Part shown: in pieces, positions 26,600 to 37,500 of the stretch
How positions within the stretch are numbered: position 1 is the stretch's first letter
Layout: each line of letters opens with the position of its first letter
NCBI GenBank assembly: GCA_002270465.1
Contig: NQOF01000004.1
Location: 124,001 to 188,000 of the forward strand
Length of the DNA stretch: 64,000 nucleotides
DNA from: Blautia hominis
Lineage (GTDB): Bacteria; Bacillota; Clostridia; Lachnospirales; Lachnospiraceae
Direction of reading: 5' to 3'
Translations under genes and position numbers: made by a program
Notes under the pieces: generated by a model
Seen by the model: only the letters and a program-made list of their open reading frames with translations
Told to the model about the DNA's origin: nothing
Database searches by the model: none

Positions 26600-27490
26600 G
26601 TGATGCAGAGTATTAAGAGGGATATGAATCCGAAACTGAACCGTAAAGCCTGGATGTTTATCCTGCCAAGTGCAGTGTTGATCGCGGTCTTTGTTTTTTA
26701 TCCAATGGTACAGGCATTTATTACTTCATTCCAGTCCGGAGCGGGGAACCAGCTTTCCTTCAGCGGCCTTGATAATTATAAGAGACTGCTTGCGGATACC
26801 ACATTCAGAAAGGCATTGGGGAATACGCTGCTGTTTCTGGCTGTTCAGGTGCCGATCATGATCATTTTGGCACTTATCATTTCTTCTATGCTGAATAATA
26901 AGAGACTGAAGTTTAAAGGGCTGTTCCGAACAGCCATTTTTCTTCCCTGCGTGACATCACTGGTTGCGTATTCTATTATTTTCAAAAGTTTGTTTGCAGT
27001 TGACGGATTCGTGAATGCAGTTCTTATGAAAGTGCATATGATCTCAGCGCCGATCCCCTGGATAACAGATCCGATCCTGGCTAAAGTACTTATCATTATT
27101 GCCATCACTTGGAGATGGACAGGATATAATATGGTATTTTATCTTTCCGGAATACAGGCAATTGATGACTCCATATATGAAGCTGCGGAGATTGACGGGG
27201 CGGGGATTTATCAGAAGTTTAAAAGCATTACCCTGCCGATGTTGAAGCCGATCATATTATTTACCACGATCAATTCCACGATTGGAACCCTGCAGTTATT
27301 TGATGAACCCATGAATATCACAGCAGGAGGGCCGGCCAACGCCACGATCACCATCTCCCAATATATATACCATGTACTGTTTAAATACTCTCCGAATTTT
27401 GGGTACGCGGCAGCTATTTCTTATGTGATCGTTGTTATGATCGTACTCCTGTCCTTTATTCAGATGAAAGTGGGTGATAAAAATGATTAA
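26600..27490 (+). CDS. ABC sugar permease, UgpA type, locus 2
   Basis: 296-residue permease with six spans (first at AWMFILPSAVLIAVFVFYPMV). EAA loop IYEAAEIDGAGIYQKFKSITLPMLKP. Starts at GTG 26600 or ATG 26603; GAGAGGAG lies 7 or 10 bases upstream. It overlaps the next permease gene by a few bases. Confidence 0.93.
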   Translation: MMQSIKRDMNPKLNRKAWMFILPSAVLIAVFVFYPMVQAFITSFQSGAGNQLSFSGLDNYKRLLADTTFRKALGNTLLFLAVQVPIMIILALIISSMLNNKRLKFKGLFRTAIFLPCVTSLVAYSIIFKSLFAVDGFVNAVLMKVHMISAPIPWITDPILAKVLIIIAITWRWTGYNMVFYLSGIQAIDDSIYEAAEIDGAGIYQKFKSITLPMLKPIILFTTINSTIGTLQLFDEPMNITAGGPANATITISQYIYHVLFKYSPNFGYAAAISYVIVVMIVLLSFIQMKVGDKND

Positions 27491-28322
27491 GAAGGTATCT
27501 TTAGCATTTCAGTATGTGTTCCTGGCATTTTTGTCAGTGATATCCGTTTTTCCGGTTTTTTGGATGGTGATTGCAGCCACAAATAAATCGGTGGATATAA
27601 CCAGGGGAACACTGAAACCGGGCACGTATTTTCTGGAAAACATGAATAGTCTTCTGGCATCAGACCTTCAGTATACCTCTGCCTACAAAAATTCTATTAT
27701 TATAGCGGTAGTGACAACAGTGCTGGCAATGATCATCTCTTCAGCGGCGGGATATGCTTTTGTGATCTACAGAAGCAGAAACAGGGACCGGATATTCAGC
27801 CTTATACTTTTGTCTATGATGGTTCCTTTTTCCGCACTGCTGGTACCGCTGTTTAGGCTGTTCAGTAAATTTTCTAAGCTTGGTCCGCTGAAAGTGATCG
27901 CACTCAATACACCTATGGCAATTGTTATCATTGGAGTGGCAACTGCTTTCTTGATTTTCTTTTTCAGGCAAAACACCCAGAACTTTCCAAAAGAATTGGT
28001 GGAGGCAGCCAGGATGGACGGACTGGGGGAGACTGCTATCTTCTTCCGGATCTTTGTACCGACCAATAAGTCCTGCTATGCAGCGGCAATTGTGGTGACC
28101 TTCATGACGAGCTGGAACAGTTACTTGTGGCCTCTCATTGCGCTGCAGTCACCGGATAAGCGGACACTGCCCCTTGTTATCTCTGCCATGGGTTCCTCCT
28201 ATACGCCGGACTACGGAATGATCATGGCAGCCGTGACACTGGCAACGATTCCTACAGCCCTGATCTTCTTCTTTATGCAGAAACAATTTGTTGCGGGTAT
28301 GACCGGATCAGTAAAGGGTTGA
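27483..28322 (+). CDS. ABC sugar permease, UgpE type, locus 2
   Basis: 279-residue permease, six spans. EAA loop LVEAARMDGLGETAIFFRIFVPTNKS. The ATG at 27483 overlaps the end of the previous gene by 8 bp and has GGGTGAT upstream; a GTG at 27474 is possible. No ATPase gene is nearby, so a shared ATPase is expected. Confidence 0.92.
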   Translation: MIKKVSLAFQYVFLAFLSVISVFPVFWMVIAATNKSVDITRGTLKPGTYFLENMNSLLASDLQYTSAYKNSIIIAVVTTVLAMIISSAAGYAFVIYRSRNRDRIFSLILLSMMVPFSALLVPLFRLFSKFSKLGPLKVIALNTPMAIVIIGVATAFLIFFFRQNTQNFPKELVEAARMDGLGETAIFFRIFVPTNKSCYAAAIVVTFMTSWNSYLWPLIALQSPDKRTLPLVISAMGSSYTPDYGMIMAAVTLATIPTALIFFFMQKQFVAGMTGSVKG

Positions 28323-28337
28323 TACTTTTTTCTTTCA

Positions 28338-28366
28338 TAGACAGAAACATAAAGGCACGTTATTAT
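28338..28366 (+). promoter_or_regulatory. Candidate promoter of the second two-component operon
   Basis: TAGACA (28338-28343), a 17-bp spacer and TATTAT (28361-28366) precede the regulator gene by about 80 bp. GCACGTTATT near 28355 and AATAAACGTGC near 28416 could pair across the leader. Confidence 0.45.
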
Positions 28367-28443
28367 AAAAGGACAGACTGGCTGAATAGTTACAAGGACA
28401 GGACTTATTTAAGGAATAAACGTGCGGAGGATATGATATTTAT

Positions 28444-29973
28444 ATGGATAAATATTGTAAGGTACTGATCGTGGAAGATGAATTCATCATGCGCCAGGGG
28501 ATGAAGCACATGATGGACTGGGAAAAAGAAGGATTTCAGATCGTAGGGGAGGCCTCAAACGGGCAGGAGGGTCTTTTACTCACAGAAAAACTGAAGCCTC
28601 ACATTATACTGGCGGATATTGTAATGCCGGTGATGGACGGAATAGAATTTTCGGAGATCATCGGGAAAAGATTTCCGGATATACAGTTCATTGTGCTGAG
28701 CAGCTACGACAAATTCGATTATGTGAAGAGCACACTGCTTAACGGGGCTGTGGACTACATTCTAAAACCCATGATAAATCCAGAGCTGCTGATCCGGACA
28801 TTGAAAAAGGCAGCGGACAGGATTCCGGGTTTTACCTTTCCGGTAAGCGGGGAGGCCTCTTTTGAATCCAGAGCGGAGCGGATCTTGCTGGGATATCATA
28901 CGGAAGTGGACAGCCGGGAATTTGCTGAAATATTTCCGTATTACCTTTACAGGTTACTGGCAGTGGACCTGAAGCGGCTATGCGGCAGTTCAAAATCAGA
29001 GCAGAACCGGGCAAGAAGTCTGGTGGAGGATTATTTCGCCCGGGAGGAACTTTTTGCTTCTCTTCATGTGTTTATTGATGAAAGTATCTTGTGCACCGTC
29101 ATCAATTACAGGGTGAAAAATGAAGGGGAAATGCTGCAGGCTGTGCAGATGCTGTCTGATAGGCTGAATAAGCTGTATCCCCAGTCCCTTATGGTTCTGA
29201 GCCGGAAATTTTCCGAACTTAACCATATGCGTGATATTTATATGCAGGAAATACAGACGGAGATTGGAAGTGGATTTTATTCGGATAAAAATCTGATCAT
29301 CTCAAAGGAGATCAGGGAAGTAAAAGAGCTGGATAGATTTGAATTTGAAAAATATGTTGAACATCTCTCCAGGAAAAGATATCAGGACGCGTTAAAGATG
29401 TTTGAGAATTATACGGAATATGCGTGGGCGAACCATATGGAAGAGCGCGTGATGAAAAATCTGACCAAGAACCTTCTGTATAATTACTTGATGGAGATTG
29501 AGAAATATGCTGTGAAAAGTGAAAATCTGAAGGAACAGTATTTCCAGGAAATAGATGCTGCCCAGAGGATAGAGGAATATCAGCGCATGATCAGGAAGAT
29601 CACAGGGGAGATACGGCAGATACTGGAGGGGATAGGGGAAAAAGAGGACCATAGGATCATGGAGATCCGAAAGTTTGTGGAGGGTCATTATATGGAGCCG
29701 CTGGAACTTTCCGATATAGCTGAGAGATTTAACTTTAATTACAGTTATCTGTCGGCTTACTTCAGTCAGACGACAAAAGAGGGGTTCAGCGAGTATCTTA
29801 ATAAAATAAGGATAAAAGAGGCCTGCAGACTTCTTGTGGAGACGGATAGTTCGATCAGTGAGGTGGGCGGCTGTGTGGGATATGGAGAACACAGCTACTT
29901 CTGCCGGGTGTTCAAAAAGATAACCGGGGAGACTCCAAGCAGTTACCGCAGAAGGGTGAGAAAAAGTATATGA
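28444..29973 (+). CDS. YesN-type response regulator, locus 2
   Basis: 509-residue regulator. Receiver domain with Glu11-Asp12, phospho-acceptor Asp58 (ILADIVMP) and Lys in YILKP. The C-terminal AraC domain is LELSDIAERFNFNYSYLSAYFSQTTKEGF..., then ISEVGGCVGYGEHSYFCRVFKKITG. The ATG is 13 bases after GGAGG, a rather long spacing. The stop overlaps the kinase start (ATGA). The likely target is the importer and DUF5054 gene of this locus. Confidence 0.92.
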   Translation: MDKYCKVLIVEDEFIMRQGMKHMMDWEKEGFQIVGEASNGQEGLLLTEKLKPHIILADIVMPVMDGIEFSEIIGKRFPDIQFIVLSSYDKFDYVKSTLLNGAVDYILKPMINPELLIRTLKKAADRIPGFTFPVSGEASFESRAERILLGYHTEVDSREFAEIFPYYLYRLLAVDLKRLCGSSKSEQNRARSLVEDYFAREELFASLHVFIDESILCTVINYRVKNEGEMLQAVQMLSDRLNKLYPQSLMVLSRKFSELNHMRDIYMQEIQTEIGSGFYSDKNLIISKEIREVKELDRFEFEKYVEHLSRKRYQDALKMFENYTEYAWANHMEERVMKNLTKNLLYNYLMEIEKYAVKSENLKEQYFQEIDAAQRIEEYQRMIRKITGEIRQILEGIGEKEDHRIMEIRKFVEGHYMEPLELSDIAERFNFNYSYLSAYFSQTTKEGFSEYLNKIRIKEACRLLVETDSSISEVGGCVGYGEHSYFCRVFKKITGETPSSYRRRVRKSI

Positions 29974-31772
29974 GAAGAGAGATACATGCTAACAGCCTGG
30001 TATTTAAGATCGTAATAACAGTGACCATCGGCCTTGTATTTCTCGCTGTATCCATAGGCGCCATCAATATGACAGTGTCCAAACGTGTTTTTGTGGATAA
30101 CTTTGCCATGACGCAGCGAAAGGCGTTCAATCAGATAGATTATCAGTTTTATAAGTTCTTCCAGGACGTGACAGCCATAGTATCCACAGTGACAAGAAGT
30201 GAAAATGTGGAGAAGTTTCTTATGGGTGCGGACATGGATGATGTGGAGACTATGAATAACAGTTATCTTCTGGAACGTCAGATCAGGGAATCGAAGGCAT
30301 CCAATTACAGCCAGATGAATGTGATCATCATGGGTGAGAATGAAAAAAGCTATATGAACAATATTGCGGATGTGTTTTCCCAGCCCAAGGAAGATATTCT
30401 CCGAAGCCGTGCAGCCCAAAGTGCCAGGAAGAACAGGAATAAGATCATATGCCAATACGAGGAGACGGGATTTACAGAAAACACAAAGAATACGCCTGTA
30501 GTCATCATTGCAAAGGCATTGTCTTATGAGAACAAAGGCCGGGCCAATGCCTTTATTTTTATTGTGATCAAGGAAGTGGACCTGCGCAGTATGTACAGCC
30601 ATTTCACATCAGATACAAGCAGTATAGCCATACTCAATCAGGATAATGAGGTGGTATCCTCAGATAAATCAGTCTATTTTGATCCATCTGCAGATAAGAC
30701 AAAGACAATGAAAAAGTCCGTACTGAACATGGAGGATGAAAAGGTACAGCAGAAAACTATAAAAAGCAGGGATGGTGAAGAGACAATTCTGATACAGCAG
30801 CTTCAGAGCACGAATTACAAAGTGGTGGGCATTATAAATCCGGAGAGGGCGTTTGGAAAAGCATACAGTACGCTTGGTATCATACTGATAACTGCTGCAG
30901 TGACTGCGGTAGTGGTATGTATGATCATCCTTTTTTTAAGGCAGCAGACAAAACCGCTGTCAGCCCTGGTGTATGCCATGAAGCATTCAAAGGAGACACA
31001 GTTCGAGAAGCATGTGCCCGTTGAGGGAACTTATGAAATACAGGAACTGTCCCAGACATACAACACCATGGTGGATGAGATCAACCGCTATATAGACCAG
31101 CTTATAAATGTGGAAAAGGAGAAGCGGAAGGCAGAGATACATGCACTGCAGATGAAGATCAATCCCCATTACATTTATAATACGCTGGCAACTGTGAAAT
31201 GGCTTATCTGGCAGCAGAATGTAGAAAAATCCACACAGGTGATCGACGCGTTTATTATGCTGTTAAGGAATGTGATCAGCAATTCCGATGAGTTTGTTAC
31301 AGTGGAGCAGGAGATTGATAATCTGAAGAACTATGCGCTGATCAATCAGGCCAGGTACGGCGAGGATATCCAGGTGGTATTTTTTGTGATCCCACAGTGT
31401 AATGCTTACAAAGTGCCAAAGCTGATTCTCCAGCCTTTCGTGGAAAATGCATTTTTTCACGGTTTTCCACAGGGAATGAAAGGAGAGATCAGAATCTTTG
31501 TGAGAGAGGAAAACGAAAATCTCAGGTTTGAGATCACAGATAATGGTATTGGCATGACTCAGGAGCGCCTGAATGCTCTGAGGCGCCATGAAAAAACCAA
31601 AAGTGAGCATTTTACCGGGATTGGAATCGGAAATGTGGAGGACAGGATCAAACTGATATATGGCATGGATTATGGAATCCTGCTGGAGAGCGAGGAGGGA
31701 AAGGGAACCAAAGTGGTTCTCCTACTTCCCAGGGAGGAAAAAGATGATGAAAAAGATCATTCTTGTGTTTAA
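29970..31772 (+). CDS. YesM-type sensor histidine kinase, locus 2
   Basis: 600-residue membrane kinase. Spans at residues about 10-30 (VFKIVITVTIGLVFLAVSIGAI) and about 300-320 (LGIILITAAVTAVVVCMIILFL) flank an extracytoplasmic sensor. HAMP follows, then phospho-acceptor His in KINPHYIYNTLATVKW and ATPase motifs PFVENAFFHGF, DNGIGM and GIGIGNVEDRI. Overlaps the regulator by 4 bp and the following glycosidase gene by 26 bp, so the three are translationally linked. Confidence 0.93.
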   Translation: MRREIHANSLVFKIVITVTIGLVFLAVSIGAINMTVSKRVFVDNFAMTQRKAFNQIDYQFYKFFQDVTAIVSTVTRSENVEKFLMGADMDDVETMNNSYLLERQIRESKASNYSQMNVIIMGENEKSYMNNIADVFSQPKEDILRSRAAQSARKNRNKIICQYEETGFTENTKNTPVVIIAKALSYENKGRANAFIFIVIKEVDLRSMYSHFTSDTSSIAILNQDNEVVSSDKSVYFDPSADKTKTMKKSVLNMEDEKVQQKTIKSRDGEETILIQQLQSTNYKVVGIINPERAFGKAYSTLGIILITAAVTAVVVCMIILFLRQQTKPLSALVYAMKHSKETQFEKHVPVEGTYEIQELSQTYNTMVDEINRYIDQLINVEKEKRKAEIHALQMKINPHYIYNTLATVKWLIWQQNVEKSTQVIDAFIMLLRNVISNSDEFVTVEQEIDNLKNYALINQARYGEDIQVVFFVIPQCNAYKVPKLILQPFVENAFFHGFPQGMKGEIRIFVREENENLRFEITDNGIGMTQERLNALRRHEKTKSEHFTGIGIGNVEDRIKLIYGMDYGILLESEEGKGTKVVLLLPREEKDDEKDHSCV

Positions 31773-34191
31773 GACACATTTTGATATAGGTTTTACAGAT
31801 TTAGCAGAAAACGTAATTGAACAGTATGGAGGGTCCATGTTAAGGCAGGTATTAGAGACATGCAGAGCTACAGAGGATATGGGAAAACTAAAGTATGTCT
31901 GGACAATGCCCTCCTGGCCTCTGTGGACTGTGACAAAGAAATGCAGTGATGAGATGAGGCCTGAGCTGGAACACTATATTGAGAACGGACAGATTGCCTG
32001 GCATGCGCTGCCGTTCACCTCTCACACAGACTTCTGCGGGGAGGAAGAATATCTGGAAGGGCTGCGTTTTGGAAAAGAACTGTCGGAAAAGTATGGAAAA
32101 CCGTACCCTATTGCGGCTAAAATGACAGATGTACCGGGTCATGGGCTTATGCTGCCGGAGATCCTCGGGGCAACAGGTATTCATTTCCTTCATTTGGGAT
32201 GCAATGCATTTGCTACGCCGCCCAAAGTGCCGGAACTATTCTTCTGGAAAGCACCCAGCGGCAGAAAAGTGCTGACCATGTATTGTAAAGGCGGATATGG
32301 ATCAAGCCTGGAGGCACCGGAAGAATGGGAATATCCGGTTTGGATGTCTCTTGTCCATACACATGACAACTGCGGTCCCCATTCCGCGGAATTTATTAAA
32401 AAATTGGCTGCAGAAGCCCATGATCTTTATCCTGAAGCAGAGATAGTCTGCGGCACTATGGATGATTTCTGCAGGGAGCTGGAGAACTATGATCTGAGCG
32501 GGGTTCCGGTTGTGGAACAGGACCTGGCAGACACCTGGATCCACGGGATCGGGGCATATCCCCGGGAAGTGAGAGAAATAAGGGAATGCAGACATCGAGC
32601 TGCCCGTCTGCAGAAACTGGCCGGTCAAACCATAAGGGATGAAGAGAACGGGAAAAAGGCGGAAATGATCTTAAAGGAATACTATGAGTCCATGAACTTG
32701 TTTGGAGAGCATACATGGGGCGCAGATGTAAAGACATGGCTGGGCCCGGATCGGGTATATAAAAAAGAAGAATTTAAAAAGGCCCGGCAAGAGAAAAATT
32801 ATCAGTTCATGGAGCAGTCCTGGGAAGAACAGCGGAAACGTGCAGAGACGTGTAAAAATCTGCTTGAACGGTATGAACAGGATTTGGAAAAGGACAGGGA
32901 AAAAAGGGAGTGGTTATATAATCCGCTGACGGAACCGTATACGGGATGGGTACAGGGTGATTCGGAACCGGTATATGTAAAAGGTCTGGCTCCGCTGGCA
33001 TGTACGAAACTGGAGAGATCCATGGGGGATAAGGCACCAAAAAATAGTGATGACCTCACAGTAGAAGATCACCCGGAAGGCTCCTCTGTGGAAAATCACA
33101 GATATCGGCTGGAGTTTTCAGCAGCAGACGGCACCATAACAGCCGTATATGATAAAAAATTAAACCGGAGACTTCTGGAGGCTCAAAAGGATACCGGTAT
33201 TTTCTCGTATCAGTATACACGCCATGGGATAGAGAAAATAACAGAATTCCTGCGCAGCTATGGTTACAGGTTTTCCACTTGGGGTATCCAGGATTATGGC
33301 AGAGAAAACTATCCGGAGTGTAAAGATGAGACATATAAGCCCTGCTTTGTAAAGACTGAGGTGAATGGCAGGACCATCTCCTTTTTCTATAAAGGGGAAA
33401 CTTCTGCAAGGCTTTACGGGGATTGCCATCAAGCGGAAGTACGCATCACACTGCCCGATGAAGGGGAGGAGCTTTTTGTCAGTCTGCTGTTATCAGGAAA
33501 AGAGGCCAGCCCTTATGTGGAGTCCGGTTCTTTCTGTCTCCCTCTGGCAGGAGATTTGGATAATTATCGAATCAATAAACCGGGCAGTGTCCTGAACCCT
33601 AAAACAGATATAGCAGATAACGGGAACCATGTGCTATACAGCATAGAAGAATTTGCAGCAGCAGATAACCGAAGATCCGGTGTCTGCGTCATGCCTCTTG
33701 ACACGCCTCTTATGTCTATTGGGGAGGACGGTATCTATACATACAGACATCAATATGAGGAACATACACCGATCTTGTATTTTAATACCTTCAATAACAT
33801 GTGGGGTACTAATTTCCCCCAGTGGCAGGAAGGGGACAGTGAATACCGCTTCGTTCTGTGGGGGTACGATGCCAAGGATGCGGATGGGCTTTTAGAGAGA
33901 AGTGTACAGTTGGGGGAGGGAATACAAAGGACCTCCTGTGAAGCAAAGAAACTGAATCTGACACTTCCCTGCCATATGCAGTTGTTGAACATAAAGCAGG
34001 GGGAAGACGGTATGATTCTTGTCACCAGAGATTTGCGGGGAGAAGAAGCGGAAGGCACGGTCTGTATGCCGGGATATTATATAACCGAGATAGACTATTA
34101 TGGACGGCAGACAGGAGAGTTGAAGAGGGATTCCCTTACCTTTGTGAAGAAAAAATACGGGCTGCATATATTTAAAGTGGAAAAAGTATAG
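31747..34191 (+). CDS. DUF5054 protein, GH38-like glycosidase
   Basis: About 814-residue enzyme without signal peptide. The N-terminal motif KTHFDIGFTD has the His-x-Asp metal-site pattern of GH38 alpha-mannosidases (usually HxDxGW). Further landmarks are PGHGLMLPEILGATGIHFLHLG, VHTHDNCGP and EHTWGADVKTWLG. The C-terminal half is beta-rich, as in GH38. This fits DUF5054, a GH38-like group common in Lachnospiraceae. The ATG at 31747 (or 31744) follows GGAGG by 6-9 bases inside the end of the kinase gene. Probably cleaves a mannoside-like or other sugar imported by locus 2; substrate unproven. Confidence 0.82.
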   Translation: MKKIILVFKTHFDIGFTDLAENVIEQYGGSMLRQVLETCRATEDMGKLKYVWTMPSWPLWTVTKKCSDEMRPELEHYIENGQIAWHALPFTSHTDFCGEEEYLEGLRFGKELSEKYGKPYPIAAKMTDVPGHGLMLPEILGATGIHFLHLGCNAFATPPKVPELFFWKAPSGRKVLTMYCKGGYGSSLEAPEEWEYPVWMSLVHTHDNCGPHSAEFIKKLAAEAHDLYPEAEIVCGTMDDFCRELENYDLSGVPVVEQDLADTWIHGIGAYPREVREIRECRHRAARLQKLAGQTIRDEENGKKAEMILKEYYESMNLFGEHTWGADVKTWLGPDRVYKKEEFKKARQEKNYQFMEQSWEEQRKRAETCKNLLERYEQDLEKDREKREWLYNPLTEPYTGWVQGDSEPVYVKGLAPLACTKLERSMGDKAPKNSDDLTVEDHPEGSSVENHRYRLEFSAADGTITAVYDKKLNRRLLEAQKDTGIFSYQYTRHGIEKITEFLRSYGYRFSTWGIQDYGRENYPECKDETYKPCFVKTEVNGRTISFFYKGETSARLYGDCHQAEVRITLPDEGEELFVSLLLSGKEASPYVESGSFCLPLAGDLDNYRINKPGSVLNPKTDIADNGNHVLYSIEEFAAADNRRSGVCVMPLDTPLMSIGEDGIYTYRHQYEEHTPILYFNTFNNMWGTNFPQWQEGDSEYRFVLWGYDAKDADGLLERSVQLGEGIQRTSCEAKKLNLTLPCHMQLLNIKQGEDGMILVTRDLRGEEAEGTVCMPGYYITEIDYYGRQTGELKRDSLTFVKKKYGLHIFKVEKV

Positions 34192-34270
34192 GCTTTTTGG
34201 GGAAGTGTGATAAGTTTTCCCAGGTAAGGCCTGCCGGAAAACAAAAATAACAGAAATTCCCCCATATCCC

Positions 34271-34300
34271 TTGACATTTTCTTCCCTATCTATTTATAAT
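34271..34300 (+). promoter_or_regulatory. ileS promoter
   Basis: TTGACA (34271-34276), an 18-bp spacer and a perfect TATAAT (34295-34300). The transcript would begin about 34307, just where the T-box leader starts. Confidence 0.85.
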
Positions 34301-34306
34301 GAAATT

Positions 34307-34547
34307 TGATAACGACAAAGACGATGATGGAGACAGTATTCTGCATGAGAAAACCACAGCGAGCCGGGGAAGGTGCAAGCCCGGTATGAGTATCAGCAGA
34401 AGAATATCACTCCGGAGCCGCTGCCTGAAATAAAAGTAAGGGATGCCGGATTTCCCCCGTTAAAAGGAACGCGTATGATAGTATGTGTAAGAGGTGGTAA
34501 AACGATAGCTGAGGCTTTCGTCCTGTTGCAGGGCGGAGGCCTTTTTT
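34307..34547 (+). ncRNA. T-box riboswitch, isoleucine-specific
   Basis: tRNA-sensing leader upstream of ileS. Stem I features are GATGATGGAGACAGTA near 34323 and AGCGAGCCGGGGAAGGTGCAAGCC near 34359. The specifier loop near 34401 reads GAATATCACTCCGGAGC, with ATC (34406-34408) as the isoleucine specifier. The T-box region AAGAGGTGGTAAAACGAT (34489-34506) is an unusual variant of the common GGTGGNACCGCG. The competing terminator pairs CGTCCTG with CAGGGCG inside an outer GGC/GCC stem, followed by TTTTTT ending at 34547. Uncharged tRNA-Ile should favour read-through into ileS. Confidence 0.9.
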
Positions 34548-34581
34548 ATATCCCCCAAGCACAGAGAAAGGAGAATAAAAC

Positions 34582-37500
34582 ATGTATCAGAAAGTCCCCA
34601 CGAACATGAATTTTGTGGAAAGAGAAAAAAACATCGAGAAATTCTGGGAAGACAACGAAATTTTCAAAAAGAGCATGGAACACAGAAAAGAAGGTGAGAC
34701 TTACACTTTCTATGACGGCCCGCCCACAGCCAACGGCAAGCCCCATATCGGCCATGTTCTGACACGTGTTATCAAAGATATGATCCCGAGATACCGCACT
34801 ATGAAAGGCTGTATGGTGCCGAGAAAAGCGGGATGGGATACCCATGGCCTTCCAGTGGAGCTGGAAGTGGAAAAGATGCTGGGTCTGGACGGCAAGGAGC
34901 AGATTGAGGAGTACGGCCTGGAGCCATTCATCAATCACTGCAAAGAGTCTGTCTGGAAATACAAAGGAATGTGGGAGGACTTCTCAGGAACCGTAGGCTT
35001 CTGGGCAGACATGGACAATCCCTATGTCACCTACCACGATGATTTCATTGAGTCCGAATGGTGGGCATTAAAACAAATCTGGGACAAGGGCCTTTTGTAC
35101 AAGGGCTATAAGATCGTTCCCTACTGCCCGCGCTGCGGAACGCCCCTTTCCAGCCATGAGGTTGCCCAGGGATATAAGGACGTTAAAGAACGCTCCGCCA
35201 TCGCACGCTTCAAAGTAAAAGACGAGGATGCCTATATTTTAGCATGGACCACAACACCATGGACACTCCCGTCCAATGTGGCGCTGTGTGTGAATCCAAA
35301 CGAGACTTATGTAAAAGTAAAATCCGGTGAATACACATATTACATGGCAGAAGCGCTTCTTGATAAAGTTCTGGGCGAGGAAAATTACCAAATTCTGGAG
35401 CACTATACAGGAAAGGATCTGGAGTACAAAGAGTATGAACCTCTCTTCCCATTCGTAGAACTGAAGAAGAAAGCATATTATGTAACGTGTGATACTTATG
35501 TAACGCTGACAGACGGTACCGGTGTGGTCCATATTGCGCCTGCCTTCGGTGAAGATGACAGCAAGGTGGGAAGAGCATACGACCTGCCGTTCTTACAGTT
35601 AGTAGATGAAAAGGGTGAGATGACAAAGGAAACCCCATGGGCAGGCACCTTCTGCAAAAAAGCAGATAAAAAAGTGCTTGTGGATCTGGAAAAACGTGGT
35701 CTGCTTTTTGACGCGCCTGTATTTGAACACAGCTATCCTCACTGCTGGAGATGTGACACTCCGCTTATCTACTATGCGAGAGAGTCCTGGTTCATCAAGA
35801 TGACAGCTGTGAAGGAGGACTTGATCCGCAATAACAACACCATCAACTGGATCCCGGAGAGCATTGGCAAGGGCCGTTTTGGAGACTGGCTGGAGAATGT
35901 ACAGGACTGGGGTATCAGCCGTAACCGTTACTGGGGCACGCCTCTGAATGTATGGGAATGTGAATGCGGCCATATGCACTCTATCGGAAGCAAGGAAGAA
36001 TTAAAGGAAATGTCCGATAACTGTCCGGATGACATTGAACTGCACAGACCATACATTGACAACGTCACGATCCGCTGCCCGAAATGCGGCAAAGAGATGC
36101 ACCGTGTGCCGGAAGTGATCGACTGCTGGTTTGACTCCGGTTCTATGCCCTTTGCACAGCATCACTATCCATTTGAGAATAAAGACTTGTTTGAGCAGCA
36201 GTTCCCGGCAGACTTCATCTCCGAGGCTGTGGACCAGACAAGAGGATGGTTCTACTCCCTGCTGGCGATCTCCACCCTGATCTTCAACAAGGCTCCCTTT
36301 AAGAACGTTATCGTTCTGGGCCATGTGCAGGACGAAAACGGACAGAAGATGAGTAAATCAAAGGGCAACGCCGTAGACCCGTTCGAGGCGCTGGATACTT
36401 ACGGGGCTGATGCCATCCGTTGGTATTTCTATGTAAACAGCGCACCCTGGCTGCCAAACCGTTTCCACGGAAAGGCCGTACAGGAAGGACAGCGTAAATT
36501 CATGGGAACGCTGTGGAACACCTATGCGTTCTTTGTGCTGTATGCAAATATTGACAACTTCGACGCTACAAAATACAAACTGGAATACGACAAGCTTCCG
36601 GTCATGGATAAATGGCTGCTGTCAAAATTGAATACCCTGGTGAAAACCGTGGATGACAACCTGGCAAACTACCGCATCCCTGAGACAGCCCGCGCGCTGC
36701 AGGATTTTGTGGATGAGATGAGCAACTGGTATGTGAGAAGAAGCCGTGAGCGTTTCTGGGCAAAAGGTATGGAGCAGGATAAGATAAATGCTTATATGAC
36801 CCTGTACACAGCCCTTGTGACTGTTGCCAAAGCCGCAGCGCCTATGATTCCGTTTATGACAGAGGATATTTACCAGAACCTTGTGAGGAGCATTGACAAG
36901 GATGCGCCGGAAAGTATCCATCTGTGTGATTTCCCGGAGTCCAATGAGGCATGGATTGATGAAAAACTGGAAGCGGACATGGAAAATCTTCTGGAGATCG
37001 TAGTCATGGGCCGTGCATGCAGAAATGCGGCGAACATCAAGAACCGTCAGCCAATCGGCAAAATGTTCGTGAAGGCAGCCTTCCAGCTCTCTGACTTCTA
37101 TCAGGAGATCATAGAGGATGAGCTGAATGTGAAGAAAATGAGCTTCACAGACGATGTGAGGGATTTCACATCCTACAGTTTCAAGCCACAGTTAAAGACC
37201 GTGGGACCTAAGTACGGCAAGCACCTGAACAGTATCAGAGCAGCCCTGTCAGCCATTGACGGCAATGCAGCCATGGATGAGCTGAAGGCCGGCGGTGAGC
37301 TGAAACTTGACATAGACGGTCAGGAAATAGTATTATTAGAAAGTGACTTACTCATTGATACTGCGCAGATGGAAGGATATGTTTCAGAATCAGACAATGA
37401 CATCACGGTTGTACTCGATACAAACCTGACTCCGGAATTAATTGAAGAGGGCTTTGTGAGAGAGATCATCAGCAAAGTCCAGACCATGCGTAAAGAGGCT

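Noticed and set aside
34373-34609. Open frame covering the ileS leader
   Set aside because: The region is explained by T-box structure; no ribosome-binding site at its start.
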